A stretch of 64,000 nt of DNA from CAWKMN01 sp963850765 (GCA_963850765.1 CAWKMN010000001.1:62001-126000); one strand, 5' to 3'. Counted from the first letter of the stretch, positions 26,945 through 36,407 are shown. The notes: a model not told the origin generated them from the sequence alone. Numbers and translations: made by a program.

Positions 26945-28330
26945 ATGGACGCAAAAACGCTCTACCAGCAGGGGGTAACAGCCATCCGGGATCAGCGTGA
27001 TCCTCAGCGCGGGCGCGAGCTGCTGATCCAGTCGCTCCGGCAGGATCCGCGCAACGATATGGCATGGCTGTGGCTGACGCGTACCGAACAGGATCGGGAC
27101 AAACAGCTTAAATATGTCGAACGGGCGCTGACAATCAACCCCGCCAACGATGCCGCGCTCAAGCTGAAAGCCCGCCTGCAAACGGCGACGCAGCCGCCCA
27201 TCGCTCCCGCTGCGACGCCGGAACGCCCGGAGGATCGCGCGCTGATCGTCCCGAAGGCCGAAGTCCCCGCCCTCAGTTCCTACCAAACGGTCGATGTCCC
27301 CGCAACGCCGGAGGAAAAAGCGCGCATCGCACAGTTGATGGAGCGCGCCGACATCTACGCGACCGCTGGCGAGATCGAATCCGCGATTGAGCAGTGGGTC
27401 GAAGTGCTCAACATCCGCGTCGATCATGAGGCGGCGCTGCGCCACGCCACCGGCCACCTGTGGCGCTTGCAGTATCAGGACGATGCCCGCGAACTGGTCC
27501 AGCGCGCGCTCGATGCCGGGACGACCGTGCCCACCATCTACCTGACGGCGATCGACATGGCCGAGCGTCTGGGCGATATTGACCACGCCGAAGAACTCCG
27601 CGCGCATGTGATCTCAATGCCCCAGGCGGATGATCCGTTTCTGGTCGCCATCGCGGACGACTATATCCGGCGCTTCCGTAACGACGAGGCGCTGGCTTTT
27701 TTGTATCGTGCGCTGGAAGCGCGCCCGAACAGCCAGGCGCTGCTGATCAAAACCGGCGATCTGCTGAAAGAGCTTGATCGCAACCAGGAAGCGATGACCT
27801 ACTACGATCGCGCCGTGCGGACGGGCGCGCGTACCGCCCGAGGTCGTGAGGCCGACAAAAAGCTGCTGAATTTCGTGCCGGTGCTGACCGACCGCGAGCG
27901 GGGCAGTGTGGGCTTGGCGCTGCGCGAAGCCGCCGGGATCACGCTGCTGTTCCTGATGATGGGCTGGCAGGACGCCGGCCTGGATCTGCTTGACCTGGGG
28001 GCGATGCGCTGGTTCGGCGTGCTGCTGGCGATGATCGGTGGCTATCTGGTCGTGACCGCCACGTCGTCGCCCCAGCAAAACCGGGTGGCAAGCTGGCTGG
28101 GTGGGCAGGTACCGCCGGATCAGCCCGATCCGAACAAGCCGCTGGCGGCACCCGGCCGCGCGCTCCAGGAGCCGACCCAGCTGCCGCAGATCTCGGACGA
28201 TGTGCGCTACGTCCTGGGGACGATGGGCGCGATCCTGCTCGTGATGGCGTTTTTGCTGGTCTTTTACCACTCGCTCGAGCTGATCACGGAAAACCCGCCG
28301 CCCTATATGCCCTGGTCGGGTGATTCCTAA
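26945..28330 (+). CDS. TPR-repeat membrane protein
   Basis: 461 residues. Residues 1-80 hold two TPR-like helices (LIQSLRQDPRNDMAWLWL, YVERALTINPANDAALKL). About 115-300 hold further repeats (ERADIYATAGEIESAIEQW, FLYRALEARPNSQALLI, ALDAGTTVPTIYLTAI). Three hydrophobic segments follow at about 325-345, 352-372 and 425-450. TPR arrays are protein-binding scaffolds. It lies 12 bases upstream of a rhomboid protease and may present or regulate its clients. No enzyme motif is seen. Confidence 0.8.
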   Translation: MDAKTLYQQGVTAIRDQRDPQRGRELLIQSLRQDPRNDMAWLWLTRTEQDRDKQLKYVERALTINPANDAALKLKARLQTATQPPIAPAATPERPEDRALIVPKAEVPALSSYQTVDVPATPEEKARIAQLMERADIYATAGEIESAIEQWVEVLNIRVDHEAALRHATGHLWRLQYQDDARELVQRALDAGTTVPTIYLTAIDMAERLGDIDHAEELRAHVISMPQADDPFLVAIADDYIRRFRNDEALAFLYRALEARPNSQALLIKTGDLLKELDRNQEAMTYYDRAVRTGARTARGREADKKLLNFVPVLTDRERGSVGLALREAAGITLLFLMMGWQDAGLDLLDLGAMRWFGVLLAMIGGYLVVTATSSPQQNRVASWLGGQVPPDQPDPNKPLAAPGRALQEPTQLPQISDDVRYVLGTMGAILLVMAFLLVFYHSLELITENPPPYMPWSGDS

Positions 28331-28342
28331 GGACTGCGTGCC

Positions 28343-29203
28343 ATGTGTCTCGCCATCCTGATCTTTGCGATCTTTTTGCTCACGCTGCTGGCGATGTCGT
28401 TTCTGGTGCCGCTGCCCGTGAACGATTCCGGTCTGACGCGCTACCGGACGGTGCCCTGGACGACGCTGCTGCTGATCATCGTGAATACCCTGATCTTCGT
28501 GCTGTGGATCGCACCCGATCTCTATGTTCAGGAGGCGAGCGATGAGTTCGCCGTCCAGGCCAGTTTCGAAGACTATATAACCAAGGTGGACGTGTACGGC
28601 TACAGCGAAACCACCCTGCGCCGGGGGACGGGTGTCGGGGCGTTTGTCACGTTTACGCACATGTTTATGCACGCCGATTTCTGGCACCTTTTTGGCAATA
28701 TGATCTACCTGTGGACGTTTGGCCGCCGTGTTGAGGATGCGTGCGGATCGTGGCGGTTTCTGGCCTTTTACCTGCTGGTCGGGATGCTGGCCGGAATCGG
28801 TTTTGTCCTGCTCGATCCATCATCCAACGAAGGGGCGGCCGTCGGGGCGAGCGGCGCGATTTCCGGCGTGATGGGTGCGTACCTGCTGCTGTTCCCCGGA
28901 GCCCGCGTGAGCTGCCTGTGGGGGATCGGCTCGCTGATCCGCACGCCGATCGTGGTGATCCGCGCCCTGTGGAATAATGACCAGAAAATCTGGAAGTGGA
29001 CGGTCTCACTGCCGGCCTGGGCACTGCTGATCCTGTATGTGATTCAGAACGCGATTCCCTCCATCGAGACGATCCAGAGCGATACTGAGGTTGGGGGCGT
29101 GGCTTACCTCGCCCACCTGTCGGGGTTCCTGGCCGCGCTGACCGTGTTTTTCTTTGTCCGCAAAGACCTGCTCATGCGCTACCTGCACGGCCGCGCGCTC
29201 TAG
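28343..29203 (+). CDS. Rhomboid-family intramembrane serine protease
   Basis: 286 residues with about seven membrane helices. The rhomboid motifs are all present: HLFGNM (115-120, oxyanion Asn119), catalytic GASGAISG (168-175, Ser170) and His258 in AYLAHLSGF. The loop between helices 1 and 2 contains MFMHADFWHLFGNM, typical of the family. It cleaves membrane-spanning segments of substrate proteins. It is the second gene after the TPR protein, probably co-transcribed. Confidence 0.92.
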   Translation: MCLAILIFAIFLLTLLAMSFLVPLPVNDSGLTRYRTVPWTTLLLIIVNTLIFVLWIAPDLYVQEASDEFAVQASFEDYITKVDVYGYSETTLRRGTGVGAFVTFTHMFMHADFWHLFGNMIYLWTFGRRVEDACGSWRFLAFYLLVGMLAGIGFVLLDPSSNEGAAVGASGAISGVMGAYLLLFPGARVSCLWGIGSLIRTPIVVIRALWNNDQKIWKWTVSLPAWALLILYVIQNAIPSIETIQSDTEVGGVAYLAHLSGFLAALTVFFFVRKDLLMRYLHGRAL

Positions 29204-29832
29204 CGCTTGATGAAAAGTGATGCACTCTGCCATCGGGCTCTGCGTGGGCTGGCTTTCCATTGCAATACGCCCCTACCAAAAAGGGCTTCTGCACCGATCG
29301 CCAGATTTTCAAGGTGAGATGTTATGCACTTAAGTCGCTTCCCCGCCCCTTACCCCAACCCAGACGCGAGCAAAGCCGATTGGACCGAATCCGCGGCGGT
29401 ACTATAATGAACGCCAATGGACGCACCGGAAGCTTCTGGCGAGCTTTGAGCGGCGTGCCTCTTATGGCTTAGATAGGGCGATGTGAGTTTCGTTGGGGGC
29501 GATCCAACTGCCCTATCCCACCCAGGTCAGGGTACACAGTTTTCGCAGGGGCGACCTTCGGACTGCCCAGTTCGGGCAGAGCTTGCCCTGACCCGCGCGA
29601 GCTGAATTACGAGCGGCTGGATCAACTTACTGTCGAGCTGCTGCTCGGCGTGCGGTAGAATGGTCGTTGGGTTTTCACGGAGTTGCTTTTCGCCCTATTC
29701 CATAAACCATAGAGTAATGCGAATTTCGCAGCGGTAACCCTTGGGTTGCCCATTTTGGGCAGGGCAAGCGCCCTACCTCTACGAATTGCGGGACAGGGCT
29801 TGTGCAATCTTTTCATATCTTGAGGGAGTTCT
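29204..29832. other. 629-base gap: repeats plus a promoter
   Basis: Contains a partial type A element (about 29258-29280) and two copies of a TGCCCA...GGGCA palindrome (about 29545-29595 and 29728-29780) set in similar context. A consensus promoter lies at 29380-29408. No convincing open frame is seen; a 21-codon frame starting inside the -10 box is not credible. Confidence 0.5.
29380..29408 (+). promoter_or_regulatory. Strong sigma70-type promoter
   Basis: TTGGAC (29380-29385), 17-base spacer, perfect TATAAT (29403-29408). The next coding start is xylB at 29833, so either the leader is about 420 bases long or this drives an untranslated RNA. Confidence 0.5.
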
Positions 29833-31323
29833 ATGCGTTATTTACTCGGTCTTGATGTCAGTACCACCGGGTCGAAAGCCCTGGTAATCGACGACGCAGG
29901 CGCGGTGATCGCCAGCCATACCACGGCGCATCCCAGCAGCCAGCCCTACCCACTGTGGAGCGAACAAAACCCGGCGGATTGGTGGTCGGGCATGGTGGGG
30001 TCAATCCGCGCGGTGCTGGACAAAATTGGCGATGCGGGCGCGATCAAGGCGATCGGCTTGACCGGGCAGATGCACGGGCTGGTCTGCCTGGATCAGGCGA
30101 ACAGCGTGCTGCGCCCGGCGATTTTGTGGAACGATCAGCGCACGCAGGCGGAATGCGACGAGATCACCGAGATCATCGGCGCGCAGCGTGTGATCCAGCT
30201 AACCGGCAACCGCATCCTGACCGGATTCACGGTGCCCAAAATCGTCTGGGTGAAGAACCACGAGCCGGAGATTTACGCGCGAATCGCGCATGTTCTGCTG
30301 CCCAAGGACTACATCCGCTTCAAACTGAGCGGCGACTATGCCGCCGATCTCGCTGATGGCTCCGGCATGGTGCTGCTGGACGTGGCAAACCGCCGCTATT
30401 CAGACACGGTGCTCGATGCGCTGGAGATTCCGCGCGCGTGGCTGCCGAAACTCTATGAAGGTCCCGACGTGACCGGCGTTGTGAGCCAGCAGGCCGCGCA
30501 GGAAACCGGCCTCAAAGCCGGAACTCCGATCGTGGGTGGCGGCGGCGACCAGGCGGCCCAGGCAACCGGCGTCGGCGCGGTCCAGCCGGGCATCGTCGCG
30601 CTGACGGTGGGCACGTCCGGCGTGGTCTTCGCGCCGCTGGCGAGCTACGCCTACGAGCCGGATGGACGGCTGCACGCCTTCTGCCATTCGGTGCCGGGAC
30701 AGTGGCATTTCATGGGCGTGATGCTCAGCGCGGCCGGCAGCCTGCAATGGTACCGGGACACGCTCGCGCCGGGTGAAGATTTTGGCGCGCTGACCGACGA
30801 GGCGAAGCCGATCCCGCCCGGCTGCGAGGGGCTGATCTTCCTGCCGTACCTGAGCGGCGAGCGCACGCCTCATCCCGATCCGCTGGCGCGCGGCGTCTTC
30901 GCCGGGCTGACCGTGCGGCACACCCGCCCGCACCTGACTCGCGCCGTGCTGGAAGGGGTCGCGTTTGGGCTGCGAGACGGCTTCGAACTGATCAAACAGA
31001 GCGAGGCCGGGATTATTAACGAAGTCCGCGTGAGCGGCGGCGGTGCGAAGAGTCCGGTCTGGCGGCAGATCCTCGCGGACGTGTTCAATGTGCCGCTGGT
31101 CGTGGCGGAAGCGGTCGAGGGCGCGGCGTATGGTGCGGCGCTGCTGGCGGGAGTCGGCGGCGGAGTGTGGCCGGACGTGCTGACCGCGGCCCGTCAGACC
31201 GTCAAGCTCGGCGAGCGGGTTGAGCCAAGTGCAGACGCAGCGGCCTACGAGGCGGTCTACGCGCTCTACCGCGATCTGTACCCGACGCTCAAGCCGGCGT
31301 TTGACCGGATGGCGGGGTTGTAG
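29833..31323 (+). CDS. xylB: Xylulokinase (FGGY family)
   Basis: 496 residues. N-terminal phosphate loop GLDVSTTGSKALV, the xylulokinase-typical GQMHG at 78-82, ILWNDQRTQ near 97-105, and catalytic Asp239 in GGGGDQAAQATG. FGGY signatures continue with GTSGVVFAP and EGVAFGLRDG. It phosphorylates D-xylulose to xylulose 5-phosphate, feeding the pentose phosphate pathway. GAGGGAG precedes the ATG. There is no xylose isomerase in the window. The transketolase-containing operon at 36.5 kb would consume or make the same intermediate. Confidence 0.92.
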   Translation: MRYLLGLDVSTTGSKALVIDDAGAVIASHTTAHPSSQPYPLWSEQNPADWWSGMVGSIRAVLDKIGDAGAIKAIGLTGQMHGLVCLDQANSVLRPAILWNDQRTQAECDEITEIIGAQRVIQLTGNRILTGFTVPKIVWVKNHEPEIYARIAHVLLPKDYIRFKLSGDYAADLADGSGMVLLDVANRRYSDTVLDALEIPRAWLPKLYEGPDVTGVVSQQAAQETGLKAGTPIVGGGGDQAAQATGVGAVQPGIVALTVGTSGVVFAPLASYAYEPDGRLHAFCHSVPGQWHFMGVMLSAAGSLQWYRDTLAPGEDFGALTDEAKPIPPGCEGLIFLPYLSGERTPHPDPLARGVFAGLTVRHTRPHLTRAVLEGVAFGLRDGFELIKQSEAGIINEVRVSGGGAKSPVWRQILADVFNVPLVVAEAVEGAAYGAALLAGVGGGVWPDVLTAARQTVKLGERVEPSADAAAYEAVYALYRDLYPTLKPAFDRMAGL

Positions 31324-31347
31324 CAAGGAGCTGTGCAGGCTCCCAAC

Positions 31348-31377
31348 AAGGGCGGGTTTGTTAACCCGCCCCTACAG
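31348..31377. repeat. Type A palindromic repeat variant
   Basis: GGGCGGGTTTGTTAACCCGCCCCTAC, a stem-loop directly after xylB. Relatives of the same GGGTT-AACCC core lie near 26741 and 56428. Confidence 0.5.
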
Positions 31378-31433
31378 ATATTGCCGACCGGCGTCCCGCT
31401 CTGGAACGTGTTAGTTTACAGGAGACCGTAATT

Positions 31434-32339
31434 ATGCCCGTCGAATTTGGCTTATCGCTGCCCGCGGGGCCACGCCCGGATCGCGTCGCGCAGTGGGTGG
31501 ACGATCTCGAACTGAACCTGAAACAGCTTGGCCCGCGCTTCAAAAGCTTCTGGATGACCGATCACTTTTTCTGGCAGGACGCGCCGACTCACGAGGCGTG
31601 GACCACGCTGGCCTATCTCGCGGGGCGCTGGCCGGATCTGATGTTCGGGCCGATCGTGCTGGGGCAGAGCTATCGCAATCCCGCGCTGCTGGCCAAGATG
31701 GGCGCGACCTTGCAGTGGCTCAGCGGCGGGCGGCTGATCATGGCGGTGGGCGCGGGCTGGAAAGAGGATGAATATCACGCCTACGGCTTTCCTTATCCGA
31801 GTCCGGGTGTGCGGGTGGCCCAGTTGGAAGACACGCTCGAAATCATCAAGCGGCTGTGGACCGAGCCCGGTCCCGTGACGTACCACGGCGCGCACTACGC
31901 CATCGACAACGCCTACTGCGAGCCCCGGCCGCAACCCGTCCCGCCGATCCTGGTGGGCGGCGGCGGGCAAAAAACCACGCTGCTCGCCGTGCGCTACGCG
32001 GATATGTGGAATATGCCCGACGCACCGTTCAGCGCCTATCAGGAGAAGCTGGCGATGATCGACGCCCACTGCGAGGCCGAAGGGCGCGATCCGAAGACGC
32101 TGCGGCGCTCATGGTTCGGGCGGCTGGCCGTCGGCAAAACTGAAGCCGAAGCTCATGCACTGAGCGGCGGCAAGTGGACCTCGCGCAACGCCTTCGCCGG
32201 AACACCCGCGCAGATCGTCGAGCAGATGGGACCGTTCATCGCGGCGGGCGTGGATTACTTTATGGTCGAGATCCTGGGATTGACGAATGCGGACATCACC
32301 GGCATGGTGGTGGAGGAAATCCTGCCGCACGTGGTATAG
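31434..32339 (+). CDS. LLM-class flavin/F420-dependent oxidoreductase
   Basis: 301 residues in a bacterial luciferase-like TIM barrel. Typical elements are FWMTDHFFW, APTHEAWTTLAYLAG, ALLAKMGATLQWLSGGRLI, GAGWKEDEYHAYGFPYPS and PPILVGGGGQKTTLLAVRYAD. Members use FMN or coenzyme F420 and act on very varied substrates, so the reaction cannot be named. AGGAG lies upstream of the ATG. It follows xylB by 110 bases in the same direction. Confidence 0.87.
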   Translation: MPVEFGLSLPAGPRPDRVAQWVDDLELNLKQLGPRFKSFWMTDHFFWQDAPTHEAWTTLAYLAGRWPDLMFGPIVLGQSYRNPALLAKMGATLQWLSGGRLIMAVGAGWKEDEYHAYGFPYPSPGVRVAQLEDTLEIIKRLWTEPGPVTYHGAHYAIDNAYCEPRPQPVPPILVGGGGQKTTLLAVRYADMWNMPDAPFSAYQEKLAMIDAHCEAEGRDPKTLRRSWFGRLAVGKTEAEAHALSGGKWTSRNAFAGTPAQIVEQMGPFIAAGVDYFMVEILGLTNADITGMVVEEILPHVV

Positions 32340-32342
32340 ATT

Positions 32343-32444
32343 AGCCTCACCCCCCAGCCCCCTCTCCACATCGTAGAGAGGGGGGGATTACGCGCAGATC
32401 AAGTCCCCTCTCCACCTCATGGAGAGGGGATTTAGGGGTGAGGC
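32343..32444. repeat. Type B element, complete example
   Basis: Outer inverted ends CCTCACCCC / GGGGTGAGG enclose two inner hairpins (CTCTCCACATCGTAGAGAG and CTCTCCACCTCATGGAGAG). It lies between the convergent luciferase-like and MFS genes and is the clearest full-length copy, about 102 bases. Confidence 0.7.
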
Positions 32445-32463
32445 TCAGGCCGAAGGCCGCCGA

Positions 32464-33664
32464 TCATGACCTCTTCGCCATCGCATACGCCCGATCGGCC
32501 TCGAACTGCCGGGCGCGGCGTCCGGCCAGGGTGATCATCACCAGGGCCAGCAGCAGAAACACAGCCACCACCCCATACGCGGCTTTGATCCCGGCCTGAT
32601 CGGCCAGCGTGCCGAGCACCTGCGGGATGAACAGAATCGCGGAACCGCTGGAAAGGGCCACCCGCCCACCGGCCTGCTCAAGCTGGTGGGGCTGGATCAC
32701 GCCGTAGAGGGCCGACAGGGTAAAGGGGAACAGGTTGGCGACGCCCAGCCCGGCCACGAACAGCCCGGCGATATTGACCGCCGGCAGGGGGGCCAGCCAG
32801 AACGGGAAAAATCCCAGGAGGGCGATCAGGAGGGCCAGCGGCAGCAGGACGGTCACGGCCCGGACGCGCGTCAGGCGGCTGCCCACAAAGCGCCCGATCA
32901 CCATCGCCAGGAAAAACACGCTCATCAGCGTGGCCGCTGTCACCCGGCTCAGCCCGACATTGTTCTCCAGAAAGTCCGCGCCCCAGAAGATGACGCACCA
33001 CTCCACCGAGACCACCAGAAACACGACCGCCCAATAGATCCAGTACAGCGGAGGCAGCGGGGTGTGCCGCACCGAATCCTGGCGGGATTCGGCTATAGTT
33101 CGCGGGCAGGGGTTCGCGGCGAAACATCAGCAGCAGGAACACCCAGGCAAGCGCTCCGGCCACCGGCGCGCCCCGCCAGCCGATACCCGCCCGCTGCAAG
33201 CCGCCGACCATCAGCGGTGCTAACCCGGCTCCGATGCTGGCGATCACATTCGATTCGGTGAAAGCAATCGCGCGGCGCTCGCCGTGCCGATCCGAGAGCG
33301 TGGTCTGAATCACAATCAGCATGATGGTCCCTGGCAGGCCCATGACCAGCGACGCGGCGATGGTCAAAAGCACATGACGGCCCAGAACCAGCAGCAGCGC
33401 CCCGGCTGCCATTCCGGCTCCACTGGCCCAGAAAACCCGCCAGCGTCCCCAGCGCTGCACCAGGCGATTCACGCTCAATCCGGCTAAGATCATCCCGGCG
33501 GAAAATGCGCTCAGGTGCAGGCCGCCGACGGTATAACTGAGGCCAAGCTCGCCGCGCAGAAAAGGCACCAGCGGACCTAACGCCGCCTGCTGGTACGCGA
33601 AATAGGCGAGCATCCAGTAGGCCATCCAGGTAAAACGGTCACGGACAAAGGTCGGAGTAACCAT
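32464..33664 (-). pseudogene. MFS transporter, one frameshift
   Basis: The first half (from 33664) has six membrane segments with FRGELGLSYTVGGLHLSAF and RLVQRWGRWRVFW, the MFS motif A-like loop. The second half, six more segments (PLYWIYWAVVFLVVSVEW onward), is in another frame. One extra A near 33096 (ACTATAGCCG) causes the switch, in the central cytoplasmic loop; without it the protein is 399 residues with 12 helices. The substrate is unknown; the layout resembles sugar or fucose-type MFS permeases. Confidence 0.8.
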
Positions 33665-33769
33665 AGAGTGTCAATTCGAAGTATCGAAACCTTGCCAGGG
33701 CGAAGTATACTGTGTGAATACCTTCGGTCAAAAAGTGATCGGATGGGCATTGATGGTCATTTCGGTAGT

Positions 33770-33872
33770 TCACCTCACCCCCCGTCCCCCTCTCCAAATA
33801 CGGAGAGGGGGCGTCGGTGGCCGAACAAGTCCCCTCTCCGCGCGTGGAGAGGGGATTTAGGGGTGAGGTAAA
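33770..33872. repeat. Type B element
   Basis: CCTCACCCC...GGGGTGAGG ends with inner CTCTCC...GGAGAG hairpins, in the 304-base gap between divergent genes. Same layout as the copy at 32343. Confidence 0.65.
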
Positions 33873-33968
33873 CTGCTCACGACTCCTGGTTATCAATTTG
33901 CATCAGAGTGAGCATTTCGAGTCGCGAGTGTTAAGTGATGCCTTAGGGGCAAGAAAGGGAGAAACCGT

Positions 33969-34940
33969 ATGCACTACCGGACATTTGGGCGGACCGGCTG
34001 GTTGATCAGCGAGATGGGGTATGGGATGTGGGGTATGGGCGGCTGGACAGGCTCGGACGATGACGAGTCGATGCAGGCGCTGCACCGTTCGGTGGAGCTG
34101 GGCTGCAACTTCTTCGATACGGCCTGGGGCTACGGCGCGGGCCACAGCGAAGGGCTGTTGGGCGATCTGGTGCGTGCGTATCCCGACATCAAGCTGTACA
34201 CCGCCACCAAGATCCCGCCGAAGAACCGCAAATGGCCATCGCGCCGGGGCTATACGCTGGATGAGTGTTTCCCGCCGGATCATATCCGCGAATATACGGA
34301 AAAGTGTCTCACTAACCTGGGGCTGGGCTGCGTGGACCTGATGCAGTTCCACGTGTGGGAAGACGCCTGGGCCAACGATGAACGCTGGCAGCGCGCCGTC
34401 GATGACCTGAAAAGCGAGGGACTGATCCAGGCCATCGGCATCAGCATCAACCGCTGGGAACCCTGGAACGCGCTCGATACGATCCGCACCGGCCTAATCG
34501 ACGCCGTGCAGGTGATCTATAACATCTTCGACCAGAACCCGGAAGACGAGTTGTTCCCGCTGTGCCAGATCTATAACATCGGCGTGATCGCGCGCGTGCC
34601 ATTTGATGAGGGCACCCTGACCGGCACTCTGACCAAAGAAACGGTGTGGCCCGAGGGCGATTGGCGCAACACCTATTTTGTGCCGGAGAATTTGAGCGCG
34701 TCGGTGGATCGTGCGGAAGCGCTGCGATCGCTGATCCCGCCGGAGATGACGATGCCGGATCTGGCGCTGCGGTTTGTGCTGTCCCACCCGGTAGTCAGCA
34801 CCACCATTCCGGGGATGCGCAAGCTTCGCCATGTGGACGCGAACATCGCGGTCAGCGACGGCACCCCGCTGCCGGCCGACCTGATCGCTCAACTGCGCGC
34901 GCATCGCTGGGATCGCGAGCCGACGGATTGGTCGCAGTGA
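33969..34940 (+). CDS. Aldo/keto reductase
   Basis: 323 residues, an (alpha/beta)8 NADP-dependent oxidoreductase. It starts MHYRTFGRTGWLISEMGYG. The catalytic Asp/Tyr region is NFFDTAWGYGAGHSE, the Lys region is KLYTATKIPPK and the His region is DLMQFHVWEDAW. The late segment VSTTIPGMRKLRHVDAN is the NADP-binding end. Members of this subgroup reduce sugars or small aldehydes. A Shine-Dalgarno GGGAGAAACC precedes the ATG. Confidence 0.9.
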   Translation: MHYRTFGRTGWLISEMGYGMWGMGGWTGSDDDESMQALHRSVELGCNFFDTAWGYGAGHSEGLLGDLVRAYPDIKLYTATKIPPKNRKWPSRRGYTLDECFPPDHIREYTEKCLTNLGLGCVDLMQFHVWEDAWANDERWQRAVDDLKSEGLIQAIGISINRWEPWNALDTIRTGLIDAVQVIYNIFDQNPEDELFPLCQIYNIGVIARVPFDEGTLTGTLTKETVWPEGDWRNTYFVPENLSASVDRAEALRSLIPPEMTMPDLALRFVLSHPVVSTTIPGMRKLRHVDANIAVSDGTPLPADLIAQLRAHRWDREPTDWSQ

Positions 34941-34985
34941 CGCGGTGTTACCGAATGGAGCAGATACCGTTTTAAAAATCGCTCG

Positions 34986-35091
34986 GCCTCACCCCCCTCA
35001 GTCCCCCTCTCCAGCCGAGCTAGAGAGGGGGAAGTGCGTCTTTTCTCCCCTCTCCATCTTGGATGGAGAGGGGTTGGGGGTGAGGCCGTTT
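34986..35091. repeat. Type B element
   Basis: CCTCACCCCCC...GGGGTGAGG with two inner CTCTCC...GGAGAG hairpins, immediately downstream of the aldo/keto reductase gene. Confidence 0.65.
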
Positions 35092-35124
35092 TGATGCGTT
35101 GACCCCGTCATGGGAACGTCCTGC

Positions 35125-35154
35125 TTGACTCCGCACTGCATTTTGTGATACTGT
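35125..35154 (+). promoter_or_regulatory. Promoter of the LacI-family gene
   Basis: TTGACT (35125-35130), 18-base spacer, TACTGT (35149-35154). The upstream operator (35170) falls just after the expected start point. Confidence 0.5.
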
Positions 35155-35169
35155 GTGATACAGAATAGT

Positions 35170-35179
35170 AAAACGTTTT
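35170..35179. promoter_or_regulatory. LacI-family operator O1
   Basis: Perfect palindrome AAAACGTTTT within GTAAAACGTTTTCA, with the central CG typical of LacI/GalR operators. A second copy lies 78 bases downstream. Confidence 0.65.
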
Positions 35180-35246
35180 CACAAATAGCGCATATATGAC
35201 CCACATCACCGCTCAGGTTACGTTCTTAACAGCTTAAAATATCAGA

Positions 35247-35257
35247 GAAACGTTTTC
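35247..35257. promoter_or_regulatory. LacI-family operator O2 at the ribosome-binding region
   Basis: GAAACGTTTTC, palindromic core AAACGTTT at 35248-35255, ending 3 bases before the ATG of the regulator gene. With O1 it suggests autoregulation, possibly through a DNA loop. Confidence 0.65.
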
Positions 35258-35260
35258 AAA

Positions 35261-36301
35261 ATGGAGTCCTCCAGGAAGCAGCGCCCGGTTACGATACGCG
35301 ATCTGGCTGCGATGGCGGGTGTATCACCGGCCACGGTGTCGCGCGTGATCAACAACCGTGGTTATGTGAGCGAAACCACCCGCCGCCGGATCGAGGACGC
35401 GATCAAGCAGCTTGATTACCGACCGGATGCCCGTGCGCGCGCCCTGCGGGGGATGCCATCCGGCCTGATCGCCCTGGTTATTCCCAGCATTCTCAACGTC
35501 TTCTATACCACGCTGGCCCAGGCAGTCGAGAACCATCTCCGGCCGCTGGGATACACCATGCTGCTGGGAGTTACTGAGGATGATCCCGATCTGTATCATC
35601 GCTATCTGGACCAGTTCAGCGAACTGAAGGTGGACGGAATCATCTGTGTTCCACCACCGCGCAGCCTGTGCGCGCCCACCGTCCTGAGCCTGATCGAGCA
35701 GGGAATGTCGCTCGTCGAGGTCAACCGCCGGCACGAAGATCCCTGCCTGGATGCGGTCCTGGCCGATAATCTCCAGGGTGCCCGGCTGGCGACCGACTAT
35801 CTGCTGCACCTGGGGCACCGGCGTATCGCGTTGATCGTGGGCTCGCCGGATACAACCACCGGCAAAGATCGGCTGGATGGTTTTCAGTGGACGATGGCGG
35901 CAGCGGGTTGTGACGTTGATCCTGCCCTGGTGAAGATCGGGGAATTCACCAAGGAATTTGGCATTACGGCAACGCGCGAGTTGATCCAGACTGTCCCACG
36001 CCCGACGGCCATTTTTACCACCAGCAATCGGCTGCTGATGGGCACCATGACGGTACTGGCCGAACAGCATATCCGCGTACCCGACGATCTGTCGATTGTC
36101 TCGTTTGATGATTCGGAATGGCTGAGTTTCTGGCAGCCGCCAATTACCACGGTCGATATTGCCGTGGACGAGATGGGCGCGCTGGCCGTCGAACTGGTGA
36201 TGCGCGGATTGAACCGCCGATCCCCGCGTGATGTGCCGCACACGTACAGCCTGGGCACCTCTCTGATCGAGCGGCAATCGTGCGGGCGAATCGAGGGATA
36301 A
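35261..36301 (+). CDS. LacI/GalR-family transcriptional regulator
   Basis: 346 residues. The helix-turn-helix is at about 10-30 (TIRDLAAMAGVSPATVSRVI) and the hinge follows LDYRPDARARAL. A type I periplasmic-binding-protein-like sensor domain covers 60-340 (GLIALVIPSILNVFYTTL, HLGHRRIALIVGSP, VPDDLSIVSFDDSEWLSF). Two AAACGTTT operators flank its promoter and start, so it is probably autoregulated. It lies directly upstream of the sugar-transport and catabolic operon and is the likely regulator of it. I do not see the same operator in the 265 bases before that operon, so control there may be indirect or use a diverged site. Confidence 0.92.
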   Translation: MESSRKQRPVTIRDLAAMAGVSPATVSRVINNRGYVSETTRRRIEDAIKQLDYRPDARARALRGMPSGLIALVIPSILNVFYTTLAQAVENHLRPLGYTMLLGVTEDDPDLYHRYLDQFSELKVDGIICVPPPRSLCAPTVLSLIEQGMSLVEVNRRHEDPCLDAVLADNLQGARLATDYLLHLGHRRIALIVGSPDTTTGKDRLDGFQWTMAAAGCDVDPALVKIGEFTKEFGITATRELIQTVPRPTAIFTTSNRLLMGTMTVLAEQHIRVPDDLSIVSFDDSEWLSFWQPPITTVDIAVDEMGALAVELVMRGLNRRSPRDVPHTYSLGTSLIERQSCGRIEG

Positions 36302-36377
36302 TATGAGTGGGAAAGTATTGGCGAATTCAACAAAGGATAGATGCGCCTAAACGCGAATTCACGTATAGTCAGGATGC

Positions 36378-36407
36378 TTGACTCAGAGAAGTACTCCACT
36401 CTACAAT
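36378..36407 (+). promoter_or_regulatory. Promoter of the sugar catabolic operon
   Basis: TTGACT (36378-36383), 18-base spacer, TACAAT (36402-36407). The predicted leader to the binding-protein ATG is about 150 bases and contains a short open frame. Confidence 0.55.
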
